Part shown: piece after piece, positions 1 to 8,743 of the stretch | Layout: every line of letters begins with the position of its first letter | Position numbering within the stretch: the stretch's first letter is position 1 | NCBI GenBank assembly: GCA_036939755.1 | Contig: JALLAZ010000237.1 | Coordinates: 1-18,845 of the forward strand | DNA: 18,845 nt | From: Stephanodiscus triporus | Taxonomy: Eukaryota; Bacillariophyta; Thalassiosirophyceae; Thalassiosirales; Thalassiosiraceae | Reading direction: 5' to 3' | Position numbers and translations under genes: made by a program | Notes under the pieces: generated by a model | What the model was told of the DNA's origin: nothing | The model's input: the letters and a program-made list of their open reading frames with translations, nothing else | Databases searched by the model: none

Positions 1-584
1 CTTGATATTTTTTCGAATGACCATAAGTCAATCAAAAATTGGAGAAATTAAAAAACAGTTTACCAGGAGGAGCGGGACAGTGAGATCTATCCAAAAGTGC
101 AATAAAAAGGTAGATTGGACCAAAACTGTGAGAGTCAGATTTTTTTGCAAAATTGGTTGCCCAACCTGTCAGGTTGACTCTACATAAAAAAATTTTACAC
201 AGTAAGTAAAGGGATAAAACTTTTGGCGGGAACTTCTTTTAGTGCCCAAAGTACAAAATACTGACCGAAAAATAATAATAATACCGATACCGAGCATATC
301 TGATACCTTAAAATACCGAGTACCGAAAAAATGACTGGAACCACCGCGGTATGACACTAGTGTCAACCCCGTTTAGCGGTGTCGTCAAAATGCCAACCGT
401 TAAGGAAGTTCCCATCTGCTCGGTTCCAACGTCCGGTCCTTCGAGACCCCAAGCAACAAAAACAAAAACCTTCCCCTCTGCTACGAACCATAGTACCCCT
501 TCTCACGTTCCTAGCAACACAAAGGCCACCCCCGCCTAGCCTGTTCAGTCGGTGCGAAAAAAGTCTAATCCTCTGGCTCTGGCG
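1..584. other. Upstream region of the phosphoglycerate mutase gene
   Basis: No convincing gene was found here. The stretch is AT-rich up to about 340 and then more balanced. It holds four scattered TACCGA hexamers between about 281 and 326, next to an AATAATAATA run, and a perfect 14-bp palindrome, TGACACTAGTGTCA, at 352-365. Short open frames on both strands look like chance. The promoter of the downstream gene presumably lies in its last few hundred bases, but no specific element could be identified. Confidence 0.5.
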
Positions 585-1920
585 ATGTCAACAAGCCTTT
601 GTTTCCGGGGAACGAGGCGGGCGGTGACGTCATTTCCAAGAGCATATTCAAGCATTAATTGCAACACTCCGTACAATATTTGCTTCGTCCGCCATGGCCA
701 AAGCACTTGGAACCGAGACAATAGATTCATCGGATGGACCGACACGCCTCTGACGGAAGATGGCGTACTGGAGGCTCGAGTGGCAGGACGGATGCTTCAA
801 TCATCTGGCATATTATTTGATGAAGCGCACACTGTAAGTTGGTCGTGTATTTGCTTCGTCTTTTTGTGCGTCTTTGTATTCTTTATACTTAATAAATACT
901 AGTCTCTCTTGCGACGAAGCATCCGCACTACCAATCTGATATTGATGGAAATGGGACAGGTAGGTTTATAAGTTCATGGAAATATGATTATCAAAGATTC
1001 CGTTGTTTTATCCCCGCTTACAGTTTGTTGGCAATGTCTTACTCTGTTTCTTAATCCCACCTATTCTGGTATTCATTCATAGGAATACATCCCCGTTAAT
1101 AAACATTGGCGATTGAATGAGAGAAGTTATGGGGAGCTTGTAGGCTTAAATAAGAAAGAAGTAGTGAAAAGGTTTGGGAAGGATCAAGTAAGGAGATGGA
1201 GAAGATCTTATGATGAACCGCCGCCTCCGATGAACGATGAACATGAACATCATCCAAGGTTTGATCCTAGGTATCGCCTGGTGAGCGCTGATGGATGATA
1301 TTTTTTGGTGTCTGCTTGTCACCGCCACAAATGCACTGGTTACTTCAACTTATGTCGTTTCTTGTTCATTTGTTTTGATTCAGATGCTTGACGAAATTCC
1401 AAGATCTGAGTCTCTGAAGTGTACGAAAGCGCGCTCAAAAGTTTATTGGGATGATGTCATAGCACCCGGTCTTCGCTCTGGTAAAACTTTGCTTATTGTT
1501 GGCCATGAAAATAATTTGCGGTCATTAATAATGAGATTGGAAGATATTCAGCGTGAAGATATTATCAACCTCGACTTGCCAAGAGCTATTCCCCTAGCAT
1601 ATAGGCTCGATGAAAACTTGAAGCCGTTACCCCGTAAGGATGGAAAGCTGGATGAAGCAACTGGAATGCTCCGTGGAACTTGGTTGGGCGGAGACAATGC
1701 CGTGCAAGAGATATTGGACAGGGACCATAAGCAAGTTTATGACACTTCCATCGAGCAGAACTTGGAGAAGGGTCTTGATCGTGACAAGTGGAGGCGATGG
1801 ACCGAAATCGCAATTGGGGAGCCAGAGGACGAAAGTTTTAAGGCGCATTCACGTTCTCATGTTCATCGACGTTTAAACAATAACAATGTCGGTGAGAAAG
1901 AAAAGGAAAGCGTCGCTTGA
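585..1920 (+). CDS. PGAM: 2,3-bisphosphoglycerate-dependent phosphoglycerate mutase, four exons, probably mitochondrial
   Basis: Coding exons are 585-833, 903-959, 1083-1280 and 1384-1920. All three introns (69, 123 and 103 nt) are GT-AG and phase 0; together the exons encode 346 residues. The enzyme interconverts 3- and 2-phosphoglycerate in lower glycolysis. The family signature [10 protein letters not shown] contains the phospho-accepting His37. The second catalytic His209 lies in GHENNLR, where most relatives have HGNSLR. Other family blocks are [35 protein letters not shown] and ESLKCTKAR. Exon joins were chosen because they restore this order. An in-frame GTG lies upstream, but the ATG at 585 is the likely start. 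The first ~28 residues are rich in Arg and Ser, contain no acidic residue and include [13 protein letters not shown], which resembles a mitochondrial presequence. The C-terminus extends about 50 residues in a charged, Asn-rich tail. Family assignment is firm; targeting is inferred. Confidence 0.95.
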
Positions 1921-2243
1921 TAAGATTACCTAGCATTCGTTGCTAAATACGTTAGAGAAATGGCAAGGAGTTTAATTGAAAAGAATGATTTTATGCATGC
2001 CATCACTATGTGACGAAGTCATATACAGGTTGGAAGTGCTGGACAGTGGTCATAGTGAATCAGAAGGATTGATAAATATTATTTAAAGGGACACTTGAGT
2101 TTGTTTCTGCTACAAAACATAATTCATAGCATTGATCTGGTTGTTTTCCATTACCTAGATCGGTGTGATCATGCACTTGAGAATATTTCTTTCATTAGAT
2201 CATATGGAGGATGTACATAGAGAAGACCCAACTCTTTCACTCA
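1921..2243. other. Spacer between two convergent genes
   Basis: This 323-bp AT-rich spacer separates the 3' ends of the mutase and the REEP-like gene and must hold both 3' UTRs and polyadenylation sites. No reading frame, RNA gene or clear repeat was recognised. Confidence 0.5.
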
Positions 2244-3391
2244 TCATTTTGTGTGTGGTGAAATATGTGGCAAGCACGAATGTAACCCGTTCAACAATAT
2301 ATCACGATCACCTTCATCAGACAATACGATTTCAGCCCTAACATTGTTTCTACAATTATTTCTTGTGACGCCATCGCACTCCAAAATCAATCCCTGCGAA
2401 CCAGACGAGCGCAGTGGCAACAAGCTGTCAAGATGCATTTTCACTGGAGCCGAACCCATTATGTCCAGGTCATGAGATCCAGCTCCCACAGGGGAAATTT
2501 GAAATGCATGTTCTGTGTAAGAAAATATACCGAGTTTGAACCCTCGATCAAAACTATGCCATTTTTCACTCGTCACGACCTCGTCATTATGGGATATATT
2601 CGCGAACACGTACAACCCTTGTCGTAGCATGGACAAAAACTCAACGACAAATTCCTCTGTTGGATCGAGAGAATGATCGACAGCATCCTCAAAAGACGAA
2701 CATCGACTTAGCCGCTCACGGACCGAGCTGACTGGGCGAAGCGGCTCGGTAAAATTCGCAGGCTGCCTCGTAGGATTTACTCCAGATGTTGCCAACGTTG
2801 CCAAATTACCTCCGCGAATCGCCATCATTGCAATATTGATTAGCCCCTCAGCCAAACTTCCACCTTCACCTATCAACAGCCACGCGAAACCCCCTAATCG
2901 ACTCCAAAGCCATCTCCGGACACCTCGATGCGCCTCTTCGACTGCATCGTCCACTTTACTCTCGTATTGGTCGACCCAAGGATTAACTATTCGTTCATAC
3001 ACGACCAACGCTCCTTGATATTGCGGCAATGACAACCATAGTATTGCTAGGATTTGGAAAATCGGATGAAGCGTAAAATGTAATAGCGGAGAAAGAATGG
3101 TGACATAAAGATGAAGAATGAGCCAGTAGTTGCTCCATTGGTGGTAGGACTCCGAATCTTTACGAACTACGGCTGTTTTGGGGGGAATCAGCGAAGAAAA
3201 CCCGAACGACAGGAACGATATCTGTGAGCAGCGTGATTAGGGGGGCCGGTGACCACCCAAGGAAGAGGAAAAGCAAGCCACACAGCAGCAAGCTCACCTT
3301 TAACACTCGACAATGCCGGTATGAAATAACCAAAGAGCAAAATCGTCGCTTTTTGGAATGTGAATGCCAAGAGGAGAAGCATCAGAGACAT
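2244..3391 (-). CDS. TB2/DP1/HVA22 (REEP/Yop1-like) ER-shaping membrane protein
   Basis: Exons on the minus strand are 3391-3298 and 3172-2244, joined over a 125-nt GT-AG intron (phase 1), giving 340 residues. The join was set by family alignment: exon 1 ends in GYFIPALSSVK and exon 2 continues AVVRKDSESYHQWSNYW, matching the REEP pattern in which GYPAYxSxKA is followed by a TQWLTYW-like block. A nearer AG would give the wrong frame. Two hydrophobic segments (about residues 2-27 and 49-78) are followed by YERIVNPWVDQYESKVDD (residues 90-107), which matches the family's YKRIIRPFFLKHESQMD block. Members insert hairpins into ER tubules and bend the membrane. The remaining ~220 residues have no match that I recognise; they contain a Ser-rich stretch and look partly globular. 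That tail is much longer than in typical REEPs. Confidence 0.8.
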
Positions 3392-3760
3392 TACTTCCGG
3401 GGCGGTCGGGACTTAACAGAGTGAGCTATTGAGTTCTTAACCTACACAGCTAAGATGAGTTTTTGTTAGCGATGGTTTCCCAGAGGTTTAAGTGTCGGTG
3501 GCAAATTAGGCTGGAAAGACTTCCCAAGGGAGGAATTTCCTGAGAAAAGTGGTCGGCGCCCCTAACTCTGTCAACATATATACTGTCCAAAGAGAGTATT
3601 CAACGCACATGCAAGTGTGACTCGCGCCAAAAAAATACAACCCCCCGTACTCAATCACCCACCAGCTCTCTGTTTTTGGCACGCGTTTTTCAGTTAGCGG
3701 CCTCATCAGTGCCCCCCTTCTTAGCTGGATCTTGCGAACCGTAGGAACCTTGTCTTGCAG

Positions 3761-4153
3761 GTACCAGTACTTGTCAAAAAGTGGGACGGTCAAAATTCCG
3801 CATTTCCCCCCCCTACCGTAGAACACGCAGTAGAAGCACGTATCGGATTATTCCGCATTTGAGTTTTTTTGTTCTTGGGCTTTTTGGGACGCAGGAACTC
3901 ATACGTCCTACGTAGGAATTCAAAACGTCCTACGTAGGAATTCATTGAATTCACAAGCGTCCCACTTTTTGACAAGCGTTTTGGCCACTTTGAAGAGCCA
4001 AATCTCAGCGAATACGAAGAATCATCCAAAATCCTTTTCGGAACAGGACGCGCGTGACAATAACAAACATTTTTTATATGGGAAGTATCTCGATATCTCG
4101 AAAAACAAAAAAGTTATCCTCATTCCGTCCCACTTTTTGACAAGTACTGGTAC
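3761..4153. repeat. Perfect 29-bp inverted repeat with an internal third copy (possible MITE or foldback element)
   Basis: The 29 bases at 3761-3789 are the exact reverse complement of 4125-4153. Nineteen of those bases occur a third time at 3958-3976, in the orientation of the right arm (core CGTCCCACTTTTTGACAAG). The arms lie about 335 bp apart. The right outer end carries the 12-bp palindrome TGGTACGTACCA at 4148-4159. There is no coding capacity and no clear target-site duplication. This fits a foldback or MITE-like element, but a duplicated regulatory site is not excluded. Confidence 0.6.
3903..3944. repeat. Two-copy tandem repeat containing a palindrome
   Basis: The 20-mer ACGTCCTACGTAGGAATTCA occurs at 3903-3922 and again at 3925-3944, a 22-bp period. 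Each copy contains the 10-bp palindrome CCTACGTAGG. It lies inside the larger inverted-repeat structure and is followed by another GAATTC-containing stretch. Confidence 0.8.
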
Positions 4154-4479
4154 GTACCATACGTTGTACAGACGCACCGATCTTTGACGTTGTTGAACGA
4201 ATCTTCTTCGTCGTACGTCGATCTTTCTACTATTCCACCGTAGCAGGGTGTTCAACAAAGTTCAAGATGCTCCCGACGAAGGCGAACGTGGGTGGTGGTG
4301 CTCCGCACTCGCTCATCCGCCCCGCCGCTCCCCCGCCCGCCCCAGCCGAAACAAAAAACAAACAAACCATCAAAGCGCTGCCCTGCGCAACGAACGAATA
4401 AAATTGGTGTTCTATGCGCACTTAGTCCAGGCAGAGCGCGAAAGAGCGGGTGAAGGCTACGTCGAATTACTTCGCGACC

Positions 4480-5736
4480 ATGAGGCCTCAGCATCTCCTG
4501 ACGTCGGCGGCCATCGTCGCCACGCAAACGCCCGCGCTCCCGGTCGGCGCGTTCTCCTCCTCGACCCCATCCGTCGTCATGCCCCGTCGCGCCGGCGGCA
4601 GGCCCTCGAGGTCGAGGACGAGCGGCGTCGGCGACCGCAGGAGCAGCAGCCGACTAAGCTGGACGTGCGACCAGGAGGCCCTGTCCGAGCTCGAGCTCCT
4701 GATCCATGACCTGATGGAAGTCAACGGCCCGCAATTCGCACCCTCCCCGGGCAGGAGCGCCCCCTCCTCGAAATCGCTGTCCGAGGCCGAGTCGGCGCAC
4801 GGCATGCCGTGGACGACGACCGTCGGCCGGACCGAGGAGGTCGATCCGCTCCTGTACATGCCCTTCTGGGAGTGGCAGCTAGATTACATGAAGTCGTCCC
4901 TGACGAACCTCCACCCCATCCAGTGCTCCACGACGAGCGGGGTCGACGTGTCGTTCAACGAGAACAAGGAGAAGCGCGCCAGGATAGTCAACCACTGCTA
5001 CGCCTCTGACGAGTACCGCAAGATACGCATGACTTACTACGACGCCGGCGACGCCGTCCAGGTTTTCAATTCCGTCTGGTACCCCGACGCCAAGTACAAC
5101 CTCCCCGTGCTGGGGATCGACCTGCTGTCCTTCAATCGGAAGAGGTACCTCGCCATAGTCGACTTCCAGCCGATACATCCGGAGGAGGGCAGTCACGCGT
5201 CGACCTACGAGCACATACTGCGACCCATCAAGGACAAATACGATAACCTCAAGGGGAAGATGTCGTCGAAGTTCTACGACGAGACGCAGTTCTTCTCCAG
5301 GGAGATGCTCTTCGCGAGGTTCGAGGATGGGGAAGTCGTAGGTAGGGACCTCCTCCCCGCCTTCAAGTCGTACGTCGAGACGCACGTGGGACTCGTCAGG
5401 GAAACAACGCCCGCGACGGATACTCGCGCCACAAGGCACGTCCTCGATCGACAGACGGCGTACGACACCTACTCGGCCGACCGCGACCCGGCCGCGGGTC
5501 TCTTCGCGGCCATGTTCGGGAAGGAGTGGGCCGAGGATTTCATATACGACTTCCTCTTCTCGTTGAGCGAGAGGAAGGAGGGAGGATTGAACCTGAGCCC
5601 GCCGACATTCGGCGGCCCGCCGCCGCCGAATGGAAAGCCCGTCGCCGCCCACCAGCAGCGTGCCGGTGCGCCGTCGCTGGCAACATCCAACGTGAAGAAG
5701 GATGCGTCCGAGACGATGGTCGTGCAAAGGCTATAG
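4480..5736 (+). CDS. Plastid ferredoxin-dependent bilin reductase (HY2/Peb family)
   Basis: Single exon, 418 residues from the ATG at 4480; an in-frame GTG 30 bases upstream is a poor start. Enzymes of this family use ferredoxin electrons to reduce biliverdin or dihydrobiliverdin to phycobilins or phytochromobilin. The core starts near residue 120. It contains NHCYASDEYRKIRM, then YPDAKYNLPVLGIDLL with the conserved catalytic Asp214, then FQPIHP, and near the end RDPAAGLFAAMFGKEWAEDF followed by FLF. This is the standard order of family blocks. Compared with cyanobacterial PcyA as I recall it, the Glu and His that flank the substrate are replaced by Val and Arg, so it is not a PcyA; it is probably closest to PebA/PebB/HY2 types. 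The N-terminus has a signal peptide with a likely cut V-G-A|F (A24/F25), then a Ser/Arg-rich transit region. This is a heterokont bipartite plastid signal. A Pro-rich tail of about 55 residues follows the core. Confidence 0.88.
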   Translation: MRPQHLLTSAAIVATQTPALPVGAFSSSTPSVVMPRRAGGRPSRSRTSGVGDRRSSSRLSWTCDQEALSELELLIHDLMEVNGPQFAPSPGRSAPSSKSLSEAESAHGMPWTTTVGRTEEVDPLLYMPFWEWQLDYMKSSLTNLHPIQCSTTSGVDVSFNENKEKRARIVNHCYASDEYRKIRMTYYDAGDAVQVFNSVWYPDAKYNLPVLGIDLLSFNRKRYLAIVDFQPIHPEEGSHASTYEHILRPIKDKYDNLKGKMSSKFYDETQFFSREMLFARFEDGEVVGRDLLPAFKSYVETHVGLVRETTPATDTRATRHVLDRQTAYDTYSADRDPAAGLFAAMFGKEWAEDFIYDFLFSLSERKEGGLNLSPPTFGGPPPPNGKPVAAHQQRAGAPSLATSNVKKDASETMVVQRL

Positions 5737-6648
5737 GAGCATAGTGCGAACAGGGGACATTGAGCTATTAGAATGTAAACTTTGTAATTTAATTTCTAGT
5801 TTTGATCACCTTTTTTCATGTGTACATTACCCACGTCCTTAGAGTGCTTGTATCCGTATGGACCTGGTAAGTAGGACTGTCTTGTGCAGATAAGTTTCTG
5901 TTGGCTACTTACACCCTCACCAAAGATATAGTCGTGTCATGGTCGATTTTATTGGGCTTTTAGTAATTTCAGCTGAATCTGCATCAGACAGTAGGTATTT
6001 AAAGGTGAGGCGGTCTCTACCTAGTTGGCTGAATTCATGAAAGCTAGAGGGTACAGTTGCATTGAGGAATGGATCAGGCACAGGGAAGAATCGACCAAAG
6101 AGATGAGGAATGCGAGAAATCTAATTGTAGCAATCAATGCAATTCCCATCAAGGCAGACAAACAGATATCTATCATTGTGCCGGGCGCGCTAAAGAAACC
6201 AAAGCTACTCATTGCATGCTATGCGACATTCTCACACACAAACAAATTAGGGGCATCATCTTATCAACGCTGATAAATCCAGTTCTTAAAGGCTTTTATC
6301 TCCCTGTTTCATAATATTTTTTGAACGAGCACGATGCCATGATATTCTTGTTTTGGACATTTCTTGTGTGCTTGCCTTGGTAAGTCTAATAAAGCTTCCG
6401 ATAAAAATGGTTACCATCGTCTCAAAAAAAAGAGGAGAGAGGGTCATGGTGCATACAAACAAAAAACCGAGGGTAAAAGTCAGTTGGCTGGTGGTACTTG
6501 CCAACTGAAAACTCCCCCGGCGGAACACTGAAAGTCCTTGCCCCCAAAACACACACCACGCTAACCTCTCACTCGTTAGTCCACCCGAATCCCCCCATTT
6601 ACAACAAATTTACAAATTCCCGCTGATCATCGCAGTAGATTCATATTC
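5737..6648. other. Long spacer between two convergent genes
   Basis: This 912-bp AT-rich spacer lies between the 3' ends of the bilin reductase and DHH1. A TGTAAA motif about 40 bp after the bilin reductase stop could belong to its 3' processing signal. An open frame at about 6025-6273 (+; first ATG near 6037) reads as a fairly ordinary charged peptide, but it has no family match and no clear promoter. It could be a small gene or a remnant and is not called. Nothing else was recognised. Confidence 0.4.
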
Positions 6649-7988
6649 TTAACCAGCGTAGAGGCTGCGATCAATCTGGGCGGGGATGGGACGGATTTCC
6701 GTTCCCAAATCCTGCTCCACCATCCTCAGCGCATGGCGATCATCGTAGGTGATCAAATTAACCGCCAATCCCAGGTGGCCAAATCGTCCCGACCTACCAA
6801 TCCGATGGAGGTAGGTCTCAGCGTTCTTGGGGAAATCAAAGTTGATGACCACGTTGACGCTTTGGATGTCAATACCGCGAGTGAAGAGATCAGACGTCAC
6901 GAGATGGCGGGTGCCACCGTTGCGGAATTCGTGGAAGACTCGGTTGCGATTTGCCTGCTGCATCTTGGCATGTATGTAGAAGCAGGAGTAGCCGAGTTCG
7001 GTGACTTTCTTGGCCAAGAGCTCAACGCGGTTGACAGAGTTGCAGAATATAATCGATTGATTGATCTCGAGCTTGGAGAAGAGGGTATTGAGGCAGTGGA
7101 CCTTCTGCCTTTCTTCGACGTATGCGTAGAATTGGGTTATGCCCCTGAGGGTGAGTTCCTCCATCAAGTTGATGGAATAGGGCTTGGGGACATGCTTCTG
7201 GCAAAATTCCTTGACGGTCACGGGGAAGGTGGCACTGAATAGACAAATCTGATGGGACTTGTCGCAGAGCTCAATAAGTTTCTCAAGGACAGGCTGAAAC
7301 TCGGGGGAGAGGAGCTTGTCTGCCTCATCCATGATTATGGTGCGGCATTTACTCAAGTCCGCAACCTTTCGTGAGGCCAAATCTAGAATACGGCCGGGGG
7401 TAGCGACAATCATATGCACGGCATTGTACATGCGCATGATGTCATCTTTGAGCGATGTCCCCCCCGTGGTTACCATGCATTGGATCCCCATGTGCTTCCC
7501 GATTTCCTTGACTATGGCCGACGTTTGCAACGCGAGTTCTCTCGTAGGGATGAGGACGAGAACCTGGACGTGCGATTGCGTGGTATCGGTCTTCTCCAAA
7601 CAGGGAATAATATAAGCGGCAGTTTTGCCTGTCCCATTCTTTGCTCTGGCCAAGACTGCTCACAAGAGGAGAGTGGGTTCCCGCATTAGCAATTTCAGCC
7701 ATGAAAACACAAGTAGAGAGGGGTCGAGATGACATGCTTACCATTTCTATTCTGCAAAATGATGGGAATAGCCTCCTCTTGGATGGGGGAGGGCTTTTCG
7801 AAGCCCTTTTCGAAGATCCCCATTAAAAGCTCCCGCTTGAGGAAGAAATCTTCAAAGTCTCGGCCCTTGGTTTGGGTTACATCCTCTGTTTTGTAACGGG
7901 TGTCTTTTGCGGGGGCTACGAGGCCGTCCTTGTAAGTGCCCGTGCCACTAATTTTCTCTCCATTTTTTGGTGATTGTACACTTGTCAT
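6649..7988 (-). CDS. DHH1: DHH1/DDX6-type DEAD-box RNA helicase
   Basis: Minus-strand exons 7988-7742 and 7655-6649 flank an 86-nt GT-AG intron (phase 1); the product is 417 residues. The join restores [15 protein letters not shown] across the Walker A motif (about residues 81-94). Visible motifs in order: Q-motif region [50 protein letters not shown] at 192-195, SAT at 223-225, the IIFCNSVNR block, [10 protein letters not shown], and [10 protein letters not shown] (about 366-375). The linker [19 protein letters not shown] and the C-terminal [14 protein letters not shown] are typical of Dhh1/DDX6/CGH-1. These cytosolic helicases promote decapping and translational repression of mRNA and are found in P-bodies. 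Length matches the compact core of the family, without the long Gln-rich tails seen in yeast. Confidence 0.95.
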
Positions 7989-8743
7989 GATTGCGAGGTA
8001 ACTTCGAGTATCTATTTAGCAAAGCCACCAGTTTCCCGTGTTGTCGGATGTGCGCGCAGGCGAGATCAATAATATCCAAAACAAAGTAATGAGTCAGATT
8101 CTCTCTAATTTTCGAGAGATACCCTTCACTTGCTTAGATTGGCGTCTATCTTGGATTTGTTTTTGGCGTTGCTGTCAAGAAATAGAGGGTGAGAGATGAC
8201 GTGGAAATGTTCACCTCTCGACAACCGGCGGTATTTTAGTGAGAGGGAAGCGCCACTCGACAATAGTAAGACAGTAACGATACACTTCAGGGTAGCAATT
8301 GTGCCGGGGTTTGATATTGCAATGGCATTCAGCGTCGTCTTGCACTTAATCCTTCTTGAGGCCAGCGGGTGTTTTGTGTCTGAGGAGGGGAGAACTCGCG
8401 TCTCTGAAGTCCGCTGTCAACAACAGGATGCGTTAGAGAGATACAAGGTACGATACATAGATACGATACACGATAGAGTACTACTCTACGATATGGTAAG
8501 AAGATAGCAAGTGGATGGTCGTAAGAAACTGACATTTATTTATCTACGATATCGTAGAACTCCACACTATCGTAACAATTTTCTCGCCAATAGGTAGCCG
8601 TCGCCAAAAAATCAGAATCGCTAAGAGGGGGCTACCTAAAAGCTCTCGGGTACTACATTCACGATTTTGCTCTCTTCCTTATTTTACCGCCCTCCCTCCA
8701 AAAAATAGAGCGCCACGAGGCAAAAAAAATAGAAATCGCCGCC
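7989..8743. other. Upstream region of DHH1 and of the decayed element
   Basis: This 755-bp stretch lies between DHH1 and the decayed element. A 103-codon open frame at 8196-8507 (+), with an internal ATG at 8322 followed by a hydrophobic stretch (MAFSVVLHLILLEASG), has no recognisable relatives and runs into the palindromic repeat cluster, so it is not called as a gene. From about 8580 to 8743 the sequence is AT-rich with A runs. Confidence 0.4.
8449..8574. repeat. Cluster of TACGATA repeats and palindromes
   Basis: Several TACGATA or CGATA units occur within about 125 bp, including TACGATACA, CTACGATATGG and the perfect 14-bp palindrome CTACGATATCGTAG at 8544-8557. AGAGTACTACTCT near 8475 is a further near-palindrome. 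This could be the end of a small mobile element or a cluster of protein-binding sites; the sequence alone does not decide. Confidence 0.45.

Larger units (their letters stand above)
3392..4479. other. Divergent upstream region shared by the REEP-like and bilin reductase genes
   Basis: These 1.09 kb contain no supported gene. The centre (3761-4153) is the inverted-repeat structure listed separately. The outer parts are AT-rich near the REEP-like gene and turn GC-rich from about 4260 towards the bilin reductase. Open frames at 3506-3826, 3790-4029 (both minus) and 4022-4258 run through or beside repeats and are probably not genes. Both promoters should lie here. Confidence 0.5.

Noticed and set aside
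3506..3826. 106-codon minus-strand open frame in the divergent spacer
   Set aside because: It runs through one arm of the inverted repeat and shows no coding features.
4879..5727. 282-codon open frame on the minus strand opposite the bilin reductase
   Set aside because: It mirrors the GC-rich codon pattern of the real gene, has no family motifs, and its translation is rich in Arg, Val and Gly as expected for an antisense shadow.
6025..6273. Small plus-strand open frame between the bilin reductase and DHH1
   Set aside because: The peptide looks ordinary, but there is no family match, no splice or start evidence, and the length is within chance for this region.
8196..8507. 103-codon plus-strand open frame upstream of the decayed element
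   Set aside because: It has no relatives that I recognise, ends inside a palindromic repeat cluster, and lacks a convincing start context.
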